DNA of 64,000 nt, taken from positions 17,865-81,864 of the forward strand of contig JAUXWM010000070.1 in NCBI GenBank assembly GCA_030681375.1, written 5' to 3'. The notes beneath the pieces were generated by a model. The model saw only the letters and a program-made list of their open reading frames with translations, made no database searches and had not been told where the DNA came from. A program made the position numbers and the translations under genes. Source of the stretch: Gallionella sp. GTDB taxonomy: Bacteria; Pseudomonadota; Gammaproteobacteria; Burkholderiales; Gallionellaceae. Every line of letters begins with the position of its first letter. Position 1 is the first letter of the stretch. This document shows, piece after piece, positions 9,683 through 20,050 of the stretch.

Positions 9683-12097
9683 ATGTCCGCACAAGATACC
9701 CAAGATTTTATTGAATTCCACCCGCTGTTGCCTTTGCGCGACGTGGTGGTTTTTCCGCATATGGTCATCCCGCTGTTTGTCGGTCGCGCCAAGTCGATTA
9801 AAGCTCTGGAGTTGGCGATGGAGGAGGGGCGGGCCATCGTGCTGGTTGCGCAGAAAACGGCATCCAAGGACGATCCCGGTACGGATGATTTATTCACTAT
9901 CGGCAGCATGGCCAACGTGCTGCAAATGCTCAAGCTGCCGGATGGTACGGTGAAGGTGCTGGTGGAAGGCACGCAGCGGGTCAATGTGCTGCGGGTTGAT
10001 GATGTGGATAGCCATTTTGTTGCCGAGGTGGAAGTCATCCCGGCCGAGGATGGCGCAGGGAGCGAGACCGAGGCGATGCGCCGCGCACTGATTGCGCAAT
10101 TTGAACAATACGTCAAACTCAACAAGAAAATCCCTCCTGAGATACTGTCTTCTCTGACGGGCATCGATGATGCCGGCCGTCTGGCTGATATTGTGGCTGC
10201 CCACTTGCCCCTCAAGCTGGAGCAAAAGCAGGAAGTGCTGGAGATTTATGCCGTTCAAAAACGCCTGGAGCATCTGTTGGGGTTGCTCGAAGGCGAGATT
10301 GATATCTTGCAGGTCGAAAAACGCATCCGCGGGCGCGTCAAGCGTCAGATGGAAAAAAGTCAGCGCGAGTATTATCTGAATGAGCAGGTTAAGGCGATTC
10401 AGAAAGAACTGGGCGAAGACGAGGATGGCGCAGATTTCGACGGCTTAGACAAAAAAATTAAAGCGGCCTACATGCCCAAGGAAGCGCGTGCCAAGGCCGA
10501 GGCGGAACTGAAGAAGCTGCGCTTGATGTCGCCTATGTCGGCTGAAGCGACCGTGGTGCGCAACTATATCGATGTGCTGATCGGTCTGCCGTGGAAGAAA
10601 AAAACCAAAATCAGTGCCGATCTCAAACAGGCAGAGGTCGTGCTGGAAGAAGATCATTACGGTCTGGATAAGGTCAAGGAGCGCATACTCGAATATCTGG
10701 CTGTGCAGCAGCGTGTAGATAAGCTGAAGGCGCCGATCTTATGTCTGGTCGGGCCGCCGGGTGTGGGTAAGACCTCGCTCGGTCAGTCCATTGCGCGTGC
10801 CACCAATCGCAAGTTTGTGCGCATGTCGCTGGGCGGCGTGCGTGATGAATCGGAAATACGCGGCCATCGCCGGACTTATATCGGCTCCATGCCCGGCAAG
10901 ATATTGCAGAACATGAGCAAGGTCGCGGTAAAAAATCCGTTGTTCCTGCTGGATGAAGTGGACAAGATGGGTATGGACATGCGCGGCGATCCATCGGCTG
11001 CTTTGTTGGAGGTGCTCGATCCGGAGCAAAACAGCACTTTTGTGGATCACTATGTCGAGGTGGAATACGATCTGTCCGATGTCATGTTCGTCGCGACCGC
11101 CAACACCTTGAATATTCCGGATGCCTTGCTGGATCGTATGGAGATCATTCACGTTTCCAGTTATATGGAAGACGAGAAAATCAACATCGCCACCCGCTAC
11201 CTTGTACCCAAGGCCATTAAAAATAATGGCCTTAAAGCTGAGGAAATCTCGATTACCGAGACTGCACTGCGCGATATAGTGCGTTATTACGTGCGCGAGG
11301 CGGGGGTGCGCGGTCTGGAACGTGAAATTTCCAAGATCTGCCGCAAGGTGGTGAAGGCGCTGTTGTTGAAGACGCGGGAAAGCAAAGTGGTCGTCAATTC
11401 GCGCAATCTGGATAAATATCTTGGTGTGCGCCGTCATTCATACGGCGTGGCTGAAAAGCATAATCAAGTAGGTCAGGTGACCGGACTGGCATGGACTGAA
11501 GTGGGCGGTGAGCTGTTGACGATCGAGGCTGTGGTATTGCCTGGTAAGGGCAAAACCACCACTACCGGTAAATTGGGTGAGGTCATGCAGGAATCCATAC
11601 AGGCAGCCTTGAGTGTGGTGCGGGGTCGTGCACAACGTCTGGGTATCGACACTGACTTCTATCAGAAAACTGATCTGCATATCCATTTGCCGGAAGGCGC
11701 GATTCCCAAGGATGGTCCGAGCGCGGGAGTCGGCATGTGTACCGCGATGGTTTCTGCCCTGACTGGGATACCGGTGCGTGCTGATGTGGCGATGACAGGT
11801 GAAATTACTTTGCGCGGGGAAGTGCTGCCGATAGGAGGATTGAAAGAGAAGTTGATCGCTGCGCAGCGCGGTGGCATCAAGACGGTGCTCATACCGGAAG
11901 AAAACGTCAAGGATCTGGCTGATATTTCCGACAATGTTAAGAGCAAGCTGGACATCCATCCGGTTAAATGGATAGAGCAGGTGCTGGAGATGGCGCTGGA
12001 ACATAAGCCGGAGCCGCGTGAAGAAGCCGTTGCCGTGCCTGCTGATCTGGCGGCTGAGACAAAGCTGGTGAAGCCCGTTGCGGCAACCAAGCATTAA
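9683..12097 (+). CDS. lon: Lon protease (LonA)
   Basis: [21 protein letters not shown]-terminus, [10 protein letters not shown], catalytic PKDGPSAG region. Confidence 0.97.
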   Translation: MSAQDTQDFIEFHPLLPLRDVVVFPHMVIPLFVGRAKSIKALELAMEEGRAIVLVAQKTASKDDPGTDDLFTIGSMANVLQMLKLPDGTVKVLVEGTQRVNVLRVDDVDSHFVAEVEVIPAEDGAGSETEAMRRALIAQFEQYVKLNKKIPPEILSSLTGIDDAGRLADIVAAHLPLKLEQKQEVLEIYAVQKRLEHLLGLLEGEIDILQVEKRIRGRVKRQMEKSQREYYLNEQVKAIQKELGEDEDGADFDGLDKKIKAAYMPKEARAKAEAELKKLRLMSPMSAEATVVRNYIDVLIGLPWKKKTKISADLKQAEVVLEEDHYGLDKVKERILEYLAVQQRVDKLKAPILCLVGPPGVGKTSLGQSIARATNRKFVRMSLGGVRDESEIRGHRRTYIGSMPGKILQNMSKVAVKNPLFLLDEVDKMGMDMRGDPSAALLEVLDPEQNSTFVDHYVEVEYDLSDVMFVATANTLNIPDALLDRMEIIHVSSYMEDEKINIATRYLVPKAIKNNGLKAEEISITETALRDIVRYYVREAGVRGLEREISKICRKVVKALLLKTRESKVVVNSRNLDKYLGVRRHSYGVAEKHNQVGQVTGLAWTEVGGELLTIEAVVLPGKGKTTTTGKLGEVMQESIQAALSVVRGRAQRLGIDTDFYQKTDLHIHLPEGAIPKDGPSAGVGMCTAMVSALTGIPVRADVAMTGEITLRGEVLPIGGLKEKLIAAQRGGIKTVLIPEENVKDLADISDNVKSKLDIHPVKWIEQVLEMALEHKPEPREEAVAVPADLAAETKLVKPVAATKH

Positions 12098-12194
12098 TTT
12101 GCGCTTATCTGCTTGACCAAAGTTCTGCGGCCTTGATATAAAGCGCTCTGTGGTTTGTGTATGGTCTTTATAATTACTTGCGAAGGAGATGTAC

Positions 12195-12467
12195 GTGAAC
12201 AAATCTGATTTGGTTGATGCAATTGCAACGTCCGCTGGCATTTCTAAAGCATCCGCAGGCCGTGCGCTGGATGGAACGATAGAGGCAATTAAGAATGCGC
12301 TTAAAAATGGCGAAGAAGTGAGTTTGGTCGGCTTCGGTTCATTTTGCGTTGATGATCGCGCCGGTCGTACGGGCCGCAATCCCCGTACTGGAGAAGCAAT
12401 TACTATTAAGGCTGCGAAAGTACCTAAATTTCGCGCTGGCAAAGGTTTGAAAGATGCTGTAAACTAG
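12195..12467 (+). CDS. hupB: DNA-binding protein HU-beta
   Basis: [43 protein letters not shown] at about 12182 favours GTG at 12195 (track start 12189). Confidence 0.93.
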   Translation: MNKSDLVDAIATSAGISKASAGRALDGTIEAIKNALKNGEEVSLVGFGSFCVDDRAGRTGRNPRTGEAITIKAAKVPKFRAGKGLKDAVN

Positions 12468-12478
12468 GCGTCTTTACT

Positions 12479-12554
12479 GGGTGCTTAGCTCAGTTGGTAG
12501 AGCGTCGCCCTTACAAGGCGAATGTCGGCGGTTCGAACCCGTCAGCACCCACCA
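12479..12554 (+). tRNA. tRNA-Val (anticodon TAC)
   Basis: GGGTGCT acceptor, CTTACAA anticodon loop, GGTTCGAACC T-arm, encoded CCA. Confidence 0.95.
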
Positions 12555-12616
12555 GTTTGGTGAGTAGTAAGTGGTTAGTGGCAAGTGATAGGTGGCTAAC
12601 TGGCAGTACAATTTTT

Positions 12617-12693
12617 GGAGTGGTAGTTCAGTTGGTTAGAATACCGGCCTGTCACGCCGGGGGTCGCGGGTTCGAGTCCCGTCCACTCCGCCA
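12617..12693 (+). tRNA. tRNA-Asp (anticodon GTC)
   Basis: GGAGTGG acceptor, CTGTCAC anticodon loop, GGGTTCGAGTCCC T-arm, encoded CCA. Confidence 0.95.
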
Positions 12694-12698
12694 AATAG

Positions 12699-12723
12699 AG
12701 GCGAACGAAAGTTCGCCTTTTTT
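12699..12723 (+). terminator. Rho-independent terminator after first tRNA pair
   Basis: AGGCGAAC GAAA GTTCGCCTTTTTT. Confidence 0.8.
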
Positions 12724-12762
12724 CATATCTGTCGTTTAAAAAACGCTAGGAGTCTTGTCGCT

Positions 12763-14655
12763 ATGTTTGATTTTGTTCGTGAAAAAAGAAGAGTGGTGCA
12801 AATAGTCCTAGTGTTGATTATTTTGCCATTTGCATTCTTTGGCCTGGAGTCATATCAAAGTTCAGGCGAATCAGCCGCACCGGCGACTGTAAATGGAAAG
12901 AAAATTTCTCAGCAGGAATTTGAGACTGCTTTGCGTCAGCAACAGGACAGAATGCGCCAGATGCTGGGTGGGAATTTTGATCCTGCCATGTTCGAAACGG
13001 ATGAGATGAAGCAGGCTGTTCTGGATAATCTGGTTGCGCAACGCCTGTTGGTTGAACGTGCAGAGGCGGTCGGCCTGACGGTGACAGATGAGCAGGTGGC
13101 TCAGGTTATCGATGGAATCGATGCCTTTAAAGAAGGTGGAAAATTCGATCAGGCGCGTTATGCCAGCGCTCTGGCGAATCAAAATATGTCGCCATTGATG
13201 TTTGAAGCGCGCGTTAAGGATGATCTGGTCGGGCAGCAATTGCGTGAAGCGTATGTGCAAAATGGATATACCTCCAATGCCGTCGCAAGTAATATCATTT
13301 CGATTAACGAGCAGCAACGCATGGTGAGCGTAGCGTATGTTCCGGTGCAATCTTTCGTCGCACAGGCCAGCGTAGAAGAGACTGCAATCAAAGCCTATTA
13401 CGATCAGAATCAAAAGGAATTTCAGCTCCCGGAGCAGGCTAGAGTTGAATATGTGAAATTTGCCATCAATGATTTGATGGCGAAATCCAACGTCGGCAGT
13501 GAAGATGCGCGTAAATATTACGATGAACACCTGCCGGAATTTTCCACGCCTGAACAACGGCAGGCTGCCCATATTCTATTGACTGTGGAAGCGACAGCGC
13601 CTCAGGCGGAGCAGGATGCGGTCAGAGCTAAAGCCGAGCAGTTGCTCAAGCAGATCAAACAAAATCCGGCAAAATTTGCGGATCTGGCTAAACTCAACTC
13701 ACAAGACCCCGGGTCGGCGATGAACGGAGGTGATCTGGGTCTGTTTGGTCGCGGCATGATGGTGAAGCCGTTTGAGGATGCTGTGTTTTCGCTCAAGCCG
13801 GGTGGAATTAGTGAGCTGGTAAAGTCCGATTTTGGTTATCACATCATCAAGCTGGTCGCCATCAAGTCATCGGATGCCATGGTGTTTGATACGGTGCGCG
13901 ATGCTATTCTGACTAAGCTACGCCAGCAAAAGGCATCGGATAACTTTGCTGAATTGGCTGAAAAATTCAGCAATACCGTGTACGAACAGAGCGATACCCT
14001 CAAGCCGGCCGCTGAACTGTTGGGTGTGCAGATTCAACAGAGCGCCTGGCTGGTTAAAGGAGCGGTTTCCGGCGATATCTGGACTGCCAAGATGATGCAG
14101 GCTGTGTTTAGTGATGATGCTGTCAAAAACAAGCGCAATACGGCTGCAATCGAGGTCGCGGCCGACACTATGGTGGCTGCGCGCATACTGGAGCACAAGC
14201 CGGCTACCGCACGTGCCCTGGTGGAAGTCCGGGAAATGATCAAACAAAAATTAATACATCAAAAAGCACTGGACATGGCGGTTAAACAAGGTAAAATGCT
14301 GCTCGTTCAATTGCAGCAGGGCAGTAAGCCTGTACTGGATTGGACGGTTGCTCAGACGATTACCCATGCTCAACATGGTGCGCTGGATGTAGCGATGGTG
14401 CGCCAGATATTTCAAGCGAATAAATCCAAACTACCGCAGTATGTGGGTGCAGAATCCCAGCAGAACGGATTTTTATTGGTACGCGTCGATGGTATCAAAG
14501 AGGGTGAGAAGCCCGATGATGTGAAGCTTGCGCGTTATGCGCAACAATTGCGCCAGATGACAGGCGATGAGTTGTTTCAGGCTTATTTGGCAGATGCCAA
14601 GCTGAAAGCTGAGATTAAATTGAATTTGCCTAAAACGGCTATGGATAAACCTTAA
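12763..14655 (+). CDS. ppiD: Peptidyl-prolyl cis-trans isomerase D (SurA_N/parvulin periplasmic chaperone)
   Basis: Membrane-anchored N-terminus, parvulin core (AAHILLTVEA...GGDLGLFGRGMMVKPFEDAVFSLKPGGISELVKSDFGYHIIKL). Confidence 0.93.
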   Translation: MFDFVREKRRVVQIVLVLIILPFAFFGLESYQSSGESAAPATVNGKKISQQEFETALRQQQDRMRQMLGGNFDPAMFETDEMKQAVLDNLVAQRLLVERAEAVGLTVTDEQVAQVIDGIDAFKEGGKFDQARYASALANQNMSPLMFEARVKDDLVGQQLREAYVQNGYTSNAVASNIISINEQQRMVSVAYVPVQSFVAQASVEETAIKAYYDQNQKEFQLPEQARVEYVKFAINDLMAKSNVGSEDARKYYDEHLPEFSTPEQRQAAHILLTVEATAPQAEQDAVRAKAEQLLKQIKQNPAKFADLAKLNSQDPGSAMNGGDLGLFGRGMMVKPFEDAVFSLKPGGISELVKSDFGYHIIKLVAIKSSDAMVFDTVRDAILTKLRQQKASDNFAELAEKFSNTVYEQSDTLKPAAELLGVQIQQSAWLVKGAVSGDIWTAKMMQAVFSDDAVKNKRNTAAIEVAADTMVAARILEHKPATARALVEVREMIKQKLIHQKALDMAVKQGKMLLVQLQQGSKPVLDWTVAQTITHAQHGALDVAMVRQIFQANKSKLPQYVGAESQQNGFLLVRVDGIKEGEKPDDVKLARYAQQLRQMTGDELFQAYLADAKLKAEIKLNLPKTAMDKP

Positions 14656-14696
14656 CCGGTAGCGTTTTAGCGGTAGTTTGTAGATAGAGAGAATAC

Positions 14697-14772
14697 GGGT
14701 GCTTAGCTCAGTTGGTAGAGCGTCGCCCTTACAAGGCGAATGTCGGCGGTTCGAACCCGTCAGCACCCACCA
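14697..14772 (+). tRNA. tRNA-Val (anticodon TAC), second copy
   Basis: Sequence identical by eye to 12479-12554. Confidence 0.95.
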
Positions 14773-14822
14773 GATAGCTACTGGAAAGTGGCGAGTAGTA
14801 AGTAGTTAGTCGTAGCAGTTTT

Positions 14823-14899
14823 GGAGTGGTAGTTCAGTTGGTTAGAATACCGGCCTGTCACGCCGGGGGTCGCGGGTTCGAGTCCCGTCCACTCCGCCA
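14823..14899 (+). tRNA. tRNA-Asp (anticodon GTC), second copy
   Basis: Sequence identical by eye to 12617-12693. Confidence 0.95.
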
Positions 14900-14903
14900 A
14901 CAT

Positions 14904-14936
14904 AAAAAGCCGTTGAGAAATCAACGGCTTTTTTAT
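14904..14936 (+). terminator. Rho-independent terminator after second tRNA pair
   Basis: AAAAAGCCGTTGA GAAA TCAACGGCTTTTTT. Confidence 0.85.
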
Positions 14937-14963
14937 TTGTGCGCTTGATCGCGCAACGATATA

Positions 14964-15428
14964 TTACAAAAATCTATCCAGTAGTTTGCGGCTATGGGCG
15001 TCCAGTTGTTCCATGTCGCGCACCATGAACGAAACGCCATGGCTGTCGGTGATGAGCAGGGCTGCGGGGGGGAGGCGGCGGATGTGATCCTCGGCTTTGA
15101 GTTGCAGTTCGGTTTCGCCGCGATCTGTCGTTATTTGCCAGATGCTGGGTGTGGCGAAGCTGGATACGTGGTTGATGCGCCGGATTTCCGGCATGAACTC
15201 ACGGCTGCTCAGTGCTTCTTCGAGCAGCGTGCGAATTTCTACAGATACATTCGCCAGGTTTGCTATCCACGCCAGTTCATGGCCGTCCCTGCCGGTCAGT
15301 GAGATGCCTTCTTCAGGTGCGGAGAACGGAAAGGCGCGCACCGGAACGACGTCATGATGGATATCGCCCTGGCCGGATGTGAACTGTAGTCGTCCGGCTG
15401 CGTTGCGCAGTAAAGTGAAGTCGCTCAT
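14964..15428 (-). CDS. DUF1854 family protein (cyanophycin-locus associated)
   Basis: MSDFTLLRNAAGRLQFTSGQGDIHHDVVPVRAFPFSAPEEGISLTGRDGHELAWI; overlaps the adjacent ABC transporter gene. Confidence 0.75.
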   Translation of the reverse strand: MSDFTLLRNAAGRLQFTSGQGDIHHDVVPVRAFPFSAPEEGISLTGRDGHELAWIANLANVSVEIRTLLEEALSSREFMPEIRRINHVSSFATPSIWQITTDRGETELQLKAEDHIRRLPPAALLITDSHGVSFMVRDMEQLDAHSRKLLDRFL

Positions 15429-17740
15429 GCGCTCACCTTGTGATCAAGCTGGATGCGGCTGTCTGCATCGTCCATGTCGGTGTCCACGTTGCGTGCCTGA
15501 GCCTGATACAGGCGGTAATACGCGCCTGCACTCGCCATCAGTTCGTCGTGACTGCCGATCTCGACGATCTCGCCCTTGTCCATGACTACCAGACGGTTGG
15601 CCTTGTGCAGCGTGGAAAGGCGGTGGGCGATAGCGATGGTGGTGCGGCCCTGCACCAGATTGTCCAGTGCCTTCTGGATTTCCTTTTCAGTCTCGGTATC
15701 GACCGAGGCGGTGGCTTCGTCGAGTATCAGGATGCGCGGGTCTATCAGCAGCGCGCGCGCGATGGAGATGCGCTGACGTTCGCCGCCAGACAGACCCTGC
15801 CCGCGTTCGCCGACCAGCGAATCGTAGCCGTGCGGCAGGCGCAGAATGAATTCATGCGCATGGGCGGCGCGGGCGGCAGCGACGATTTCAGTACGTGTCG
15901 CAGCAGGCTTGCCGTAGGCGATATTCTCCGCGATGCTGCCGAAGAACAGGAATGGCTCCTGTAATACCAGGCCGATATGGCGGCGATAGTCGGCAACAGG
16001 CAGGGAACGGATATTGATGCCATCCACGCTGATTGCGCCCTCGCTGACATCGTAGAAACGACACATCAGGTTGACCAGTGTGCTTTTGCCTGAGCCGCTG
16101 TGGCCGACCAGTCCTATCATTTCGCCAGGCTGTATGGTCAGGTTCAGCCCTTTGATCACGGCGCGGTTGCCGTAGCGGAATCCGGCATCGCGCAGCTCGA
16201 TTCTCCCGGTAATTTTTTCCAGATGAATCGGATTGGCAGGCTCGGGCACGCTGGAGACGTGATCCAGAATATCGAAAATGCGCTTGGCGGCCGCCGCTGA
16301 TTTTTGCGTGACGGACACGATGCGGCTCATGGAGTCGAGGCGCGCATAGAAGCGGCTGATGTAAGCCAGAAATGCCAGCAGTACGCCGACGGTGATCTCG
16401 TTGTGCGAAATCAGCCAGATGCCGAAAGCCCATACCACCAGCAGTCCGATCTCGGTCAGCAGGGAGACGCTGGGCGAGAACAGCGACCAGATTTTGTTGA
16501 TGCGGTCATTGACCTCCAGATTGTGCCGATTGGCGATGCGGAAGCGTTCCGCTTCGCGTCCTTCCTGAGCGAACGCCTTAACCACGCGGATACCGGGTAT
16601 GGTGTCGGCCAGCACATTGCTCACTTCTGACCAGACGCGATCTATCTTTTCAAAGCCGGTGCGCAGTCGGTCGCGCACGTTGTGTATCATCCAGACGATA
16701 AAGGGCAGTGGCAGCAGGGTGGCCAGCGCCAGCCACGGATTGATGGAGAAAAGGATCGCGGCGGTCATGGCGATCATCAGTACATCGGTTGCAAAATCAA
16801 GCAGATGCAAGGATAGAAAGACGCAAATTCGATCCGATTCTGAACCGATGCGCGACATCAGGTCGCCGGTGCGTTTGCCGCCGAAATATTCCAGTGATAG
16901 ACGCAGCAAATGTTCATAGGTAATAGTGCGCAGATCGGCGCCTATGCGCTCGCTGACCAGCGCGAGGACGTAGGTCTTCGCCCAGCCCAGTCCCCAGGCC
17001 AGCAGTGCCGAACCGAATAATCCGGCCAGCAGCCAGGCTACCAGACCGAAATCGATAGGCACGCCGTTCTGATACGGAATCAGTACCCTGTCCATCAGCG
17101 GGATGGTGAGGTAGGGCGGCACCAGCGTGGCGGCAGTTGAACCCAGCATCAGCAAAAATCCGCTCAACAGTTGCCAGCGGTAAGGGCGTGCAAAACGCCA
17201 CAGGCGGAGCAGCGTCCAGGTAGAAGGAGGCGCATTGATTGTGCCGCTACAGTGCGGACATTCCTGCCGGTCGTCCGGATAGGGTGTCAGACAATCCGGG
17301 CAAAACTCCGGTGCGATGTGCTGTATAGCCATGCCGGTGAGAAATGCGCTGAGCTGCTGTTCGAACTGTCTGACGAAGCGCGTTGCCTGGCTATTGAGGG
17401 CTAGCGTGTAAAACCAGCAGGCCAGGCGTACATCGCCATCGAACAGTTCGATGCATCCTACTCCGCCATGATCGTGTTGCTGAATGCGCAGTCCGTCGCG
17501 ATAGTCATATTCGCAACATTGCGAGCCATCAAGGCTCAGTAGTCGCCTGTCGGTAATCAGCAGCAAACCCGGAGAAAAATTCAGATGTGTATCGAGATTG
17601 GTCTCCAGCCACGCTTGAGTTTCTTCCTTTTCGGTCAGTCGTGACTGTACGCTGGTGCGCCATGCGTCCGGGAGGGAAGTTTCGGAATGTGTTGGAGTGT
17701 TCACGGGCGGCGATATTACTACAATACAACGCCGTGACAA
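15425..17740 (-). CDS. ABC transporter, fused transmembrane and ATPase domains, cyanophycin-locus associated
   Basis: Walker A GLVGHSGSGKSTLV, signature LSGGERQRISIARALL, ABC_membrane domain; extended N-terminus with zinc-ribbon-like CPDCLTPYPDDRQECPHC. Confidence 0.88.
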   Translation of the reverse strand: MSRRCIVVISPPVNTPTHSETSLPDAWRTSVQSRLTEKEETQAWLETNLDTHLNFSPGLLLITDRRLLSLDGSQCCEYDYRDGLRIQQHDHGGVGCIELFDGDVRLACWFYTLALNSQATRFVRQFEQQLSAFLTGMAIQHIAPEFCPDCLTPYPDDRQECPHCSGTINAPPSTWTLLRLWRFARPYRWQLLSGFLLMLGSTAATLVPPYLTIPLMDRVLIPYQNGVPIDFGLVAWLLAGLFGSALLAWGLGWAKTYVLALVSERIGADLRTITYEHLLRLSLEYFGGKRTGDLMSRIGSESDRICVFLSLHLLDFATDVLMIAMTAAILFSINPWLALATLLPLPFIVWMIHNVRDRLRTGFEKIDRVWSEVSNVLADTIPGIRVVKAFAQEGREAERFRIANRHNLEVNDRINKIWSLFSPSVSLLTEIGLLVVWAFGIWLISHNEITVGVLLAFLAYISRFYARLDSMSRIVSVTQKSAAAAKRIFDILDHVSSVPEPANPIHLEKITGRIELRDAGFRYGNRAVIKGLNLTIQPGEMIGLVGHSGSGKSTLVNLMCRFYDVSEGAISVDGINIRSLPVADYRRHIGLVLQEPFLFFGSIAENIAYGKPAATRTEIVAAARAAHAHEFILRLPHGYDSLVGERGQGLSGGERQRISIARALLIDPRILILDEATASVDTETEKEIQKALDNLVQGRTTIAIAHRLSTLHKANRLVVMDKGEIVEIGSHDELMASAGAYYRLYQAQARNVDTDMDDADSRIQLDHKVSA

Positions 17741-17871
17741 GCAATTTCACGGGGCGCTCTGGTACACTTAAACGGTGTCGTAAACCAAACAGTCGCGGTC
17801 GGCGTTCACCCCTGCGTTTACCCTGATATGTCTTGCGGGGTAGTGCCCCTTTAATTCATCGGAAAGTGTTG

Positions 17872-20034
17872 ATGGAGTTCCTCAAAATATTGCCTCTGCG
17901 TGGCCCGAACATCTGGACTTATCGCCCCGTGCTGGAGGTGTGGCTGGATATCGGCGTGCTGGAAGATTCACCGTCTAATACGATACCTGGATTTTATGAA
18001 CGACTCACGGCCTGGCTGCCGACTCTGGTCGAGCACCGCTGCGGCGTAGGTGAACGCGGCGGTTTCCTGTTGCGTTTGCGCGAGGGTACCTGGCCGGGAC
18101 ATATTCTGGAACACATTACCCTCGAGCTGCAAAATCTGGCAGGTATGCAGAGCGGCTTCGGCAAGGCGCGCAGCACTTCGGTGCGCGGGGTTTATAAAGT
18201 CGTGGTGCGTTCGCGCAACGAACAGGTGAGTCGCACCGCCTTGCATGAGGCGCGCGATCTTATTCTGGCCGCAATGCAAGACAAACCGTTTGACGTACCT
18301 GCGGCGGTGGCGCGGTTGCACGAAATGGTCGATACGCTGTGCCTGGGGCCGAGTACGGCCTGCATCGTGGATGCGGCGACAGCGCGGGGTATTCCGTCTA
18401 TTCGCCTGACGGAAGGCAATCTGGTGCAATTGGGCCATGGCGCGCGCCAGCACCGTATCTGGACCGCAGAAACCGACCAGACCAGTGCCATCGCCGAAGG
18501 GATTTCCAGGGACAAGGATTTGACCAAAAACTTGTTGCAGGCGTGCGGCGTACCTGTTCCTGAGGGGCGCGTCGTGGAGAGCCAGGCGGACGCCTGGGAG
18601 GCTGCGGAAGACATCGGCTTGCCGGTGGTCGTCAAACCTTCCGACGGCAATCACGGGCGTGGCGTATCCACAGAGCTGATGACGCGAGAGGAGGTCGAGA
18701 CGGCGTTCAGGCTGGCCGACGAAGAGGGCAGCGAAGTCATCGTAGAACGCTTTGTGCGTGGTAACGAGCACAGGCTGCTGGTGGTAGGCGGACGTCTGGC
18801 AGCAGCGGCGAGAGGGGAGTCGGTCTTTGTGTCGGGGGATGGTCGCTCTACCCTTGCCGAGCTGATCGATGCACAGCTCAATACGGATCCGCGCCGGGGT
18901 CTCAGCGAAGACTGCCCGCTGAACGTGATCAGGCTGGAAGACGATGCAGCCGTCAGGTTTGAAATCGCCCGCCAGGGGCTTACGGCAGATGGTATTCCGG
19001 CGGCAGGTGAACGGGTGCTGATACAGCGCAACGGCAATGTCGCATTCGATGTGACCGACAGGGTGCATCCCGATGTGGCGGAAACGGTCGCGCTGGCTGC
19101 ACGCATAGTCGGGCTGGACATCGCCGGAGTGGATCTGGTGGCAGAGGATATTTCACGTCCGCTGGCGGAACAGGGAGGCGCCATAGTCGAAATCAACGCG
19201 GGCCCCGGCCTGCTGATGCATCTGAAGCCGGCATCCGGCGAGGTGCAACCGGTCGGTGCGGCCATCGTGGAAAGCCTGTTTCCTGATGCCGGAAACGGCC
19301 GCATTCCCGTGGTCGGCATCTGCGGAACGCACGGCAAAACGCAGGTTGCACGCATCGTGGCAAGACTGCTGCAACTGTCCGGAAAATACGTCGGACTGGC
19401 GGGCAGCGAAGGGCTCAGTTTTGATAAACGCACCGTAGATAAGCGCAATTGCGCGACCTGGGCGGCGGCGCAGAAAGTATTGCTGAACCGTTCCGTGGAG
19501 GCGGCGGTGATCGAGAACAGTATCGCGACGATTTTGTCCGAGGGTCTGGGCTACGATCGCTGTCAGGTCGGTATCGTGACCAACCTTGATCCGTCCTGCC
19601 ATTTCGGCGAATACTACATCGAGACCGTCGAACAGGTCTGCAACGTGCTGCGTACCCAGGTTGATGTCGTGTTGCCTGACGGCGTGGCCGTGCTCAACGC
19701 CTCCGACCCGCTGGTGGCGCAACTGGCCGAGTATTGCGATGGAGAGGTGATTTTCTTTTCCAGTGACGCTGACTCGTCAGTCATTAGAGAACATCTGGCG
19801 CAGGCGGGACGCGCCGTGTGGGTGCGGGAGGGCGTCATCGTGCTGGGCACGGGCGCGCAGGAAATAATTTTGTTCAGGCTGGCATCCGTACCCGTTGCTG
19901 AATCTGAACGTCAGCAACTGGATAATGTGCTGGCCGCCATCGCGGCGGCGTGGGCGCTGGGCATCTCTGTCGATCTCATACGCGCAGGCATAGCAACATT
20001 TGAAGTGGAACGGGCCGATTCTTCGGCACGCTAA
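17872..20034 (+). CDS. Cyanophycin synthetase-like protein (CphA'/CphA2-type, truncated Mur-ligase part)
   Basis: N-terminus ILPLRGPNIWTYRPVLEVWLDIG, ATP-grasp, variant P-loop VGICGTHGKTQVARI; lacks the C-terminal Mur domain of the downstream paralog. Confidence 0.85.
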   Translation: MEFLKILPLRGPNIWTYRPVLEVWLDIGVLEDSPSNTIPGFYERLTAWLPTLVEHRCGVGERGGFLLRLREGTWPGHILEHITLELQNLAGMQSGFGKARSTSVRGVYKVVVRSRNEQVSRTALHEARDLILAAMQDKPFDVPAAVARLHEMVDTLCLGPSTACIVDAATARGIPSIRLTEGNLVQLGHGARQHRIWTAETDQTSAIAEGISRDKDLTKNLLQACGVPVPEGRVVESQADAWEAAEDIGLPVVVKPSDGNHGRGVSTELMTREEVETAFRLADEEGSEVIVERFVRGNEHRLLVVGGRLAAAARGESVFVSGDGRSTLAELIDAQLNTDPRRGLSEDCPLNVIRLEDDAAVRFEIARQGLTADGIPAAGERVLIQRNGNVAFDVTDRVHPDVAETVALAARIVGLDIAGVDLVAEDISRPLAEQGGAIVEINAGPGLLMHLKPASGEVQPVGAAIVESLFPDAGNGRIPVVGICGTHGKTQVARIVARLLQLSGKYVGLAGSEGLSFDKRTVDKRNCATWAAAQKVLLNRSVEAAVIENSIATILSEGLGYDRCQVGIVTNLDPSCHFGEYYIETVEQVCNVLRTQVDVVLPDGVAVLNASDPLVAQLAEYCDGEVIFFSSDADSSVIREHLAQAGRAVWVREGVIVLGTGAQEIILFRLASVPVAESERQQLDNVLAAIAAAWALGISVDLIRAGIATFEVERADSSAR

Positions 20035-20050
20035 TACAAGGAAATACCCG

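Noticed and set aside
11438-12442. 334-aa minus-strand ORF across lon 3' end and hupB
   Set aside because: Overlaps two strongly supported plus-strand genes; no domain signature.
12494-12739. 81-aa ORF spanning the first tRNA pair
   Set aside because: It is a translation of tRNA-Val and tRNA-Asp genes.
17968-19068. 366-aa minus-strand ORF opposite the first cyanophycin synthetase-like gene
   Set aside because: Antisense shadow ORF; the plus strand has clear CphA motifs.
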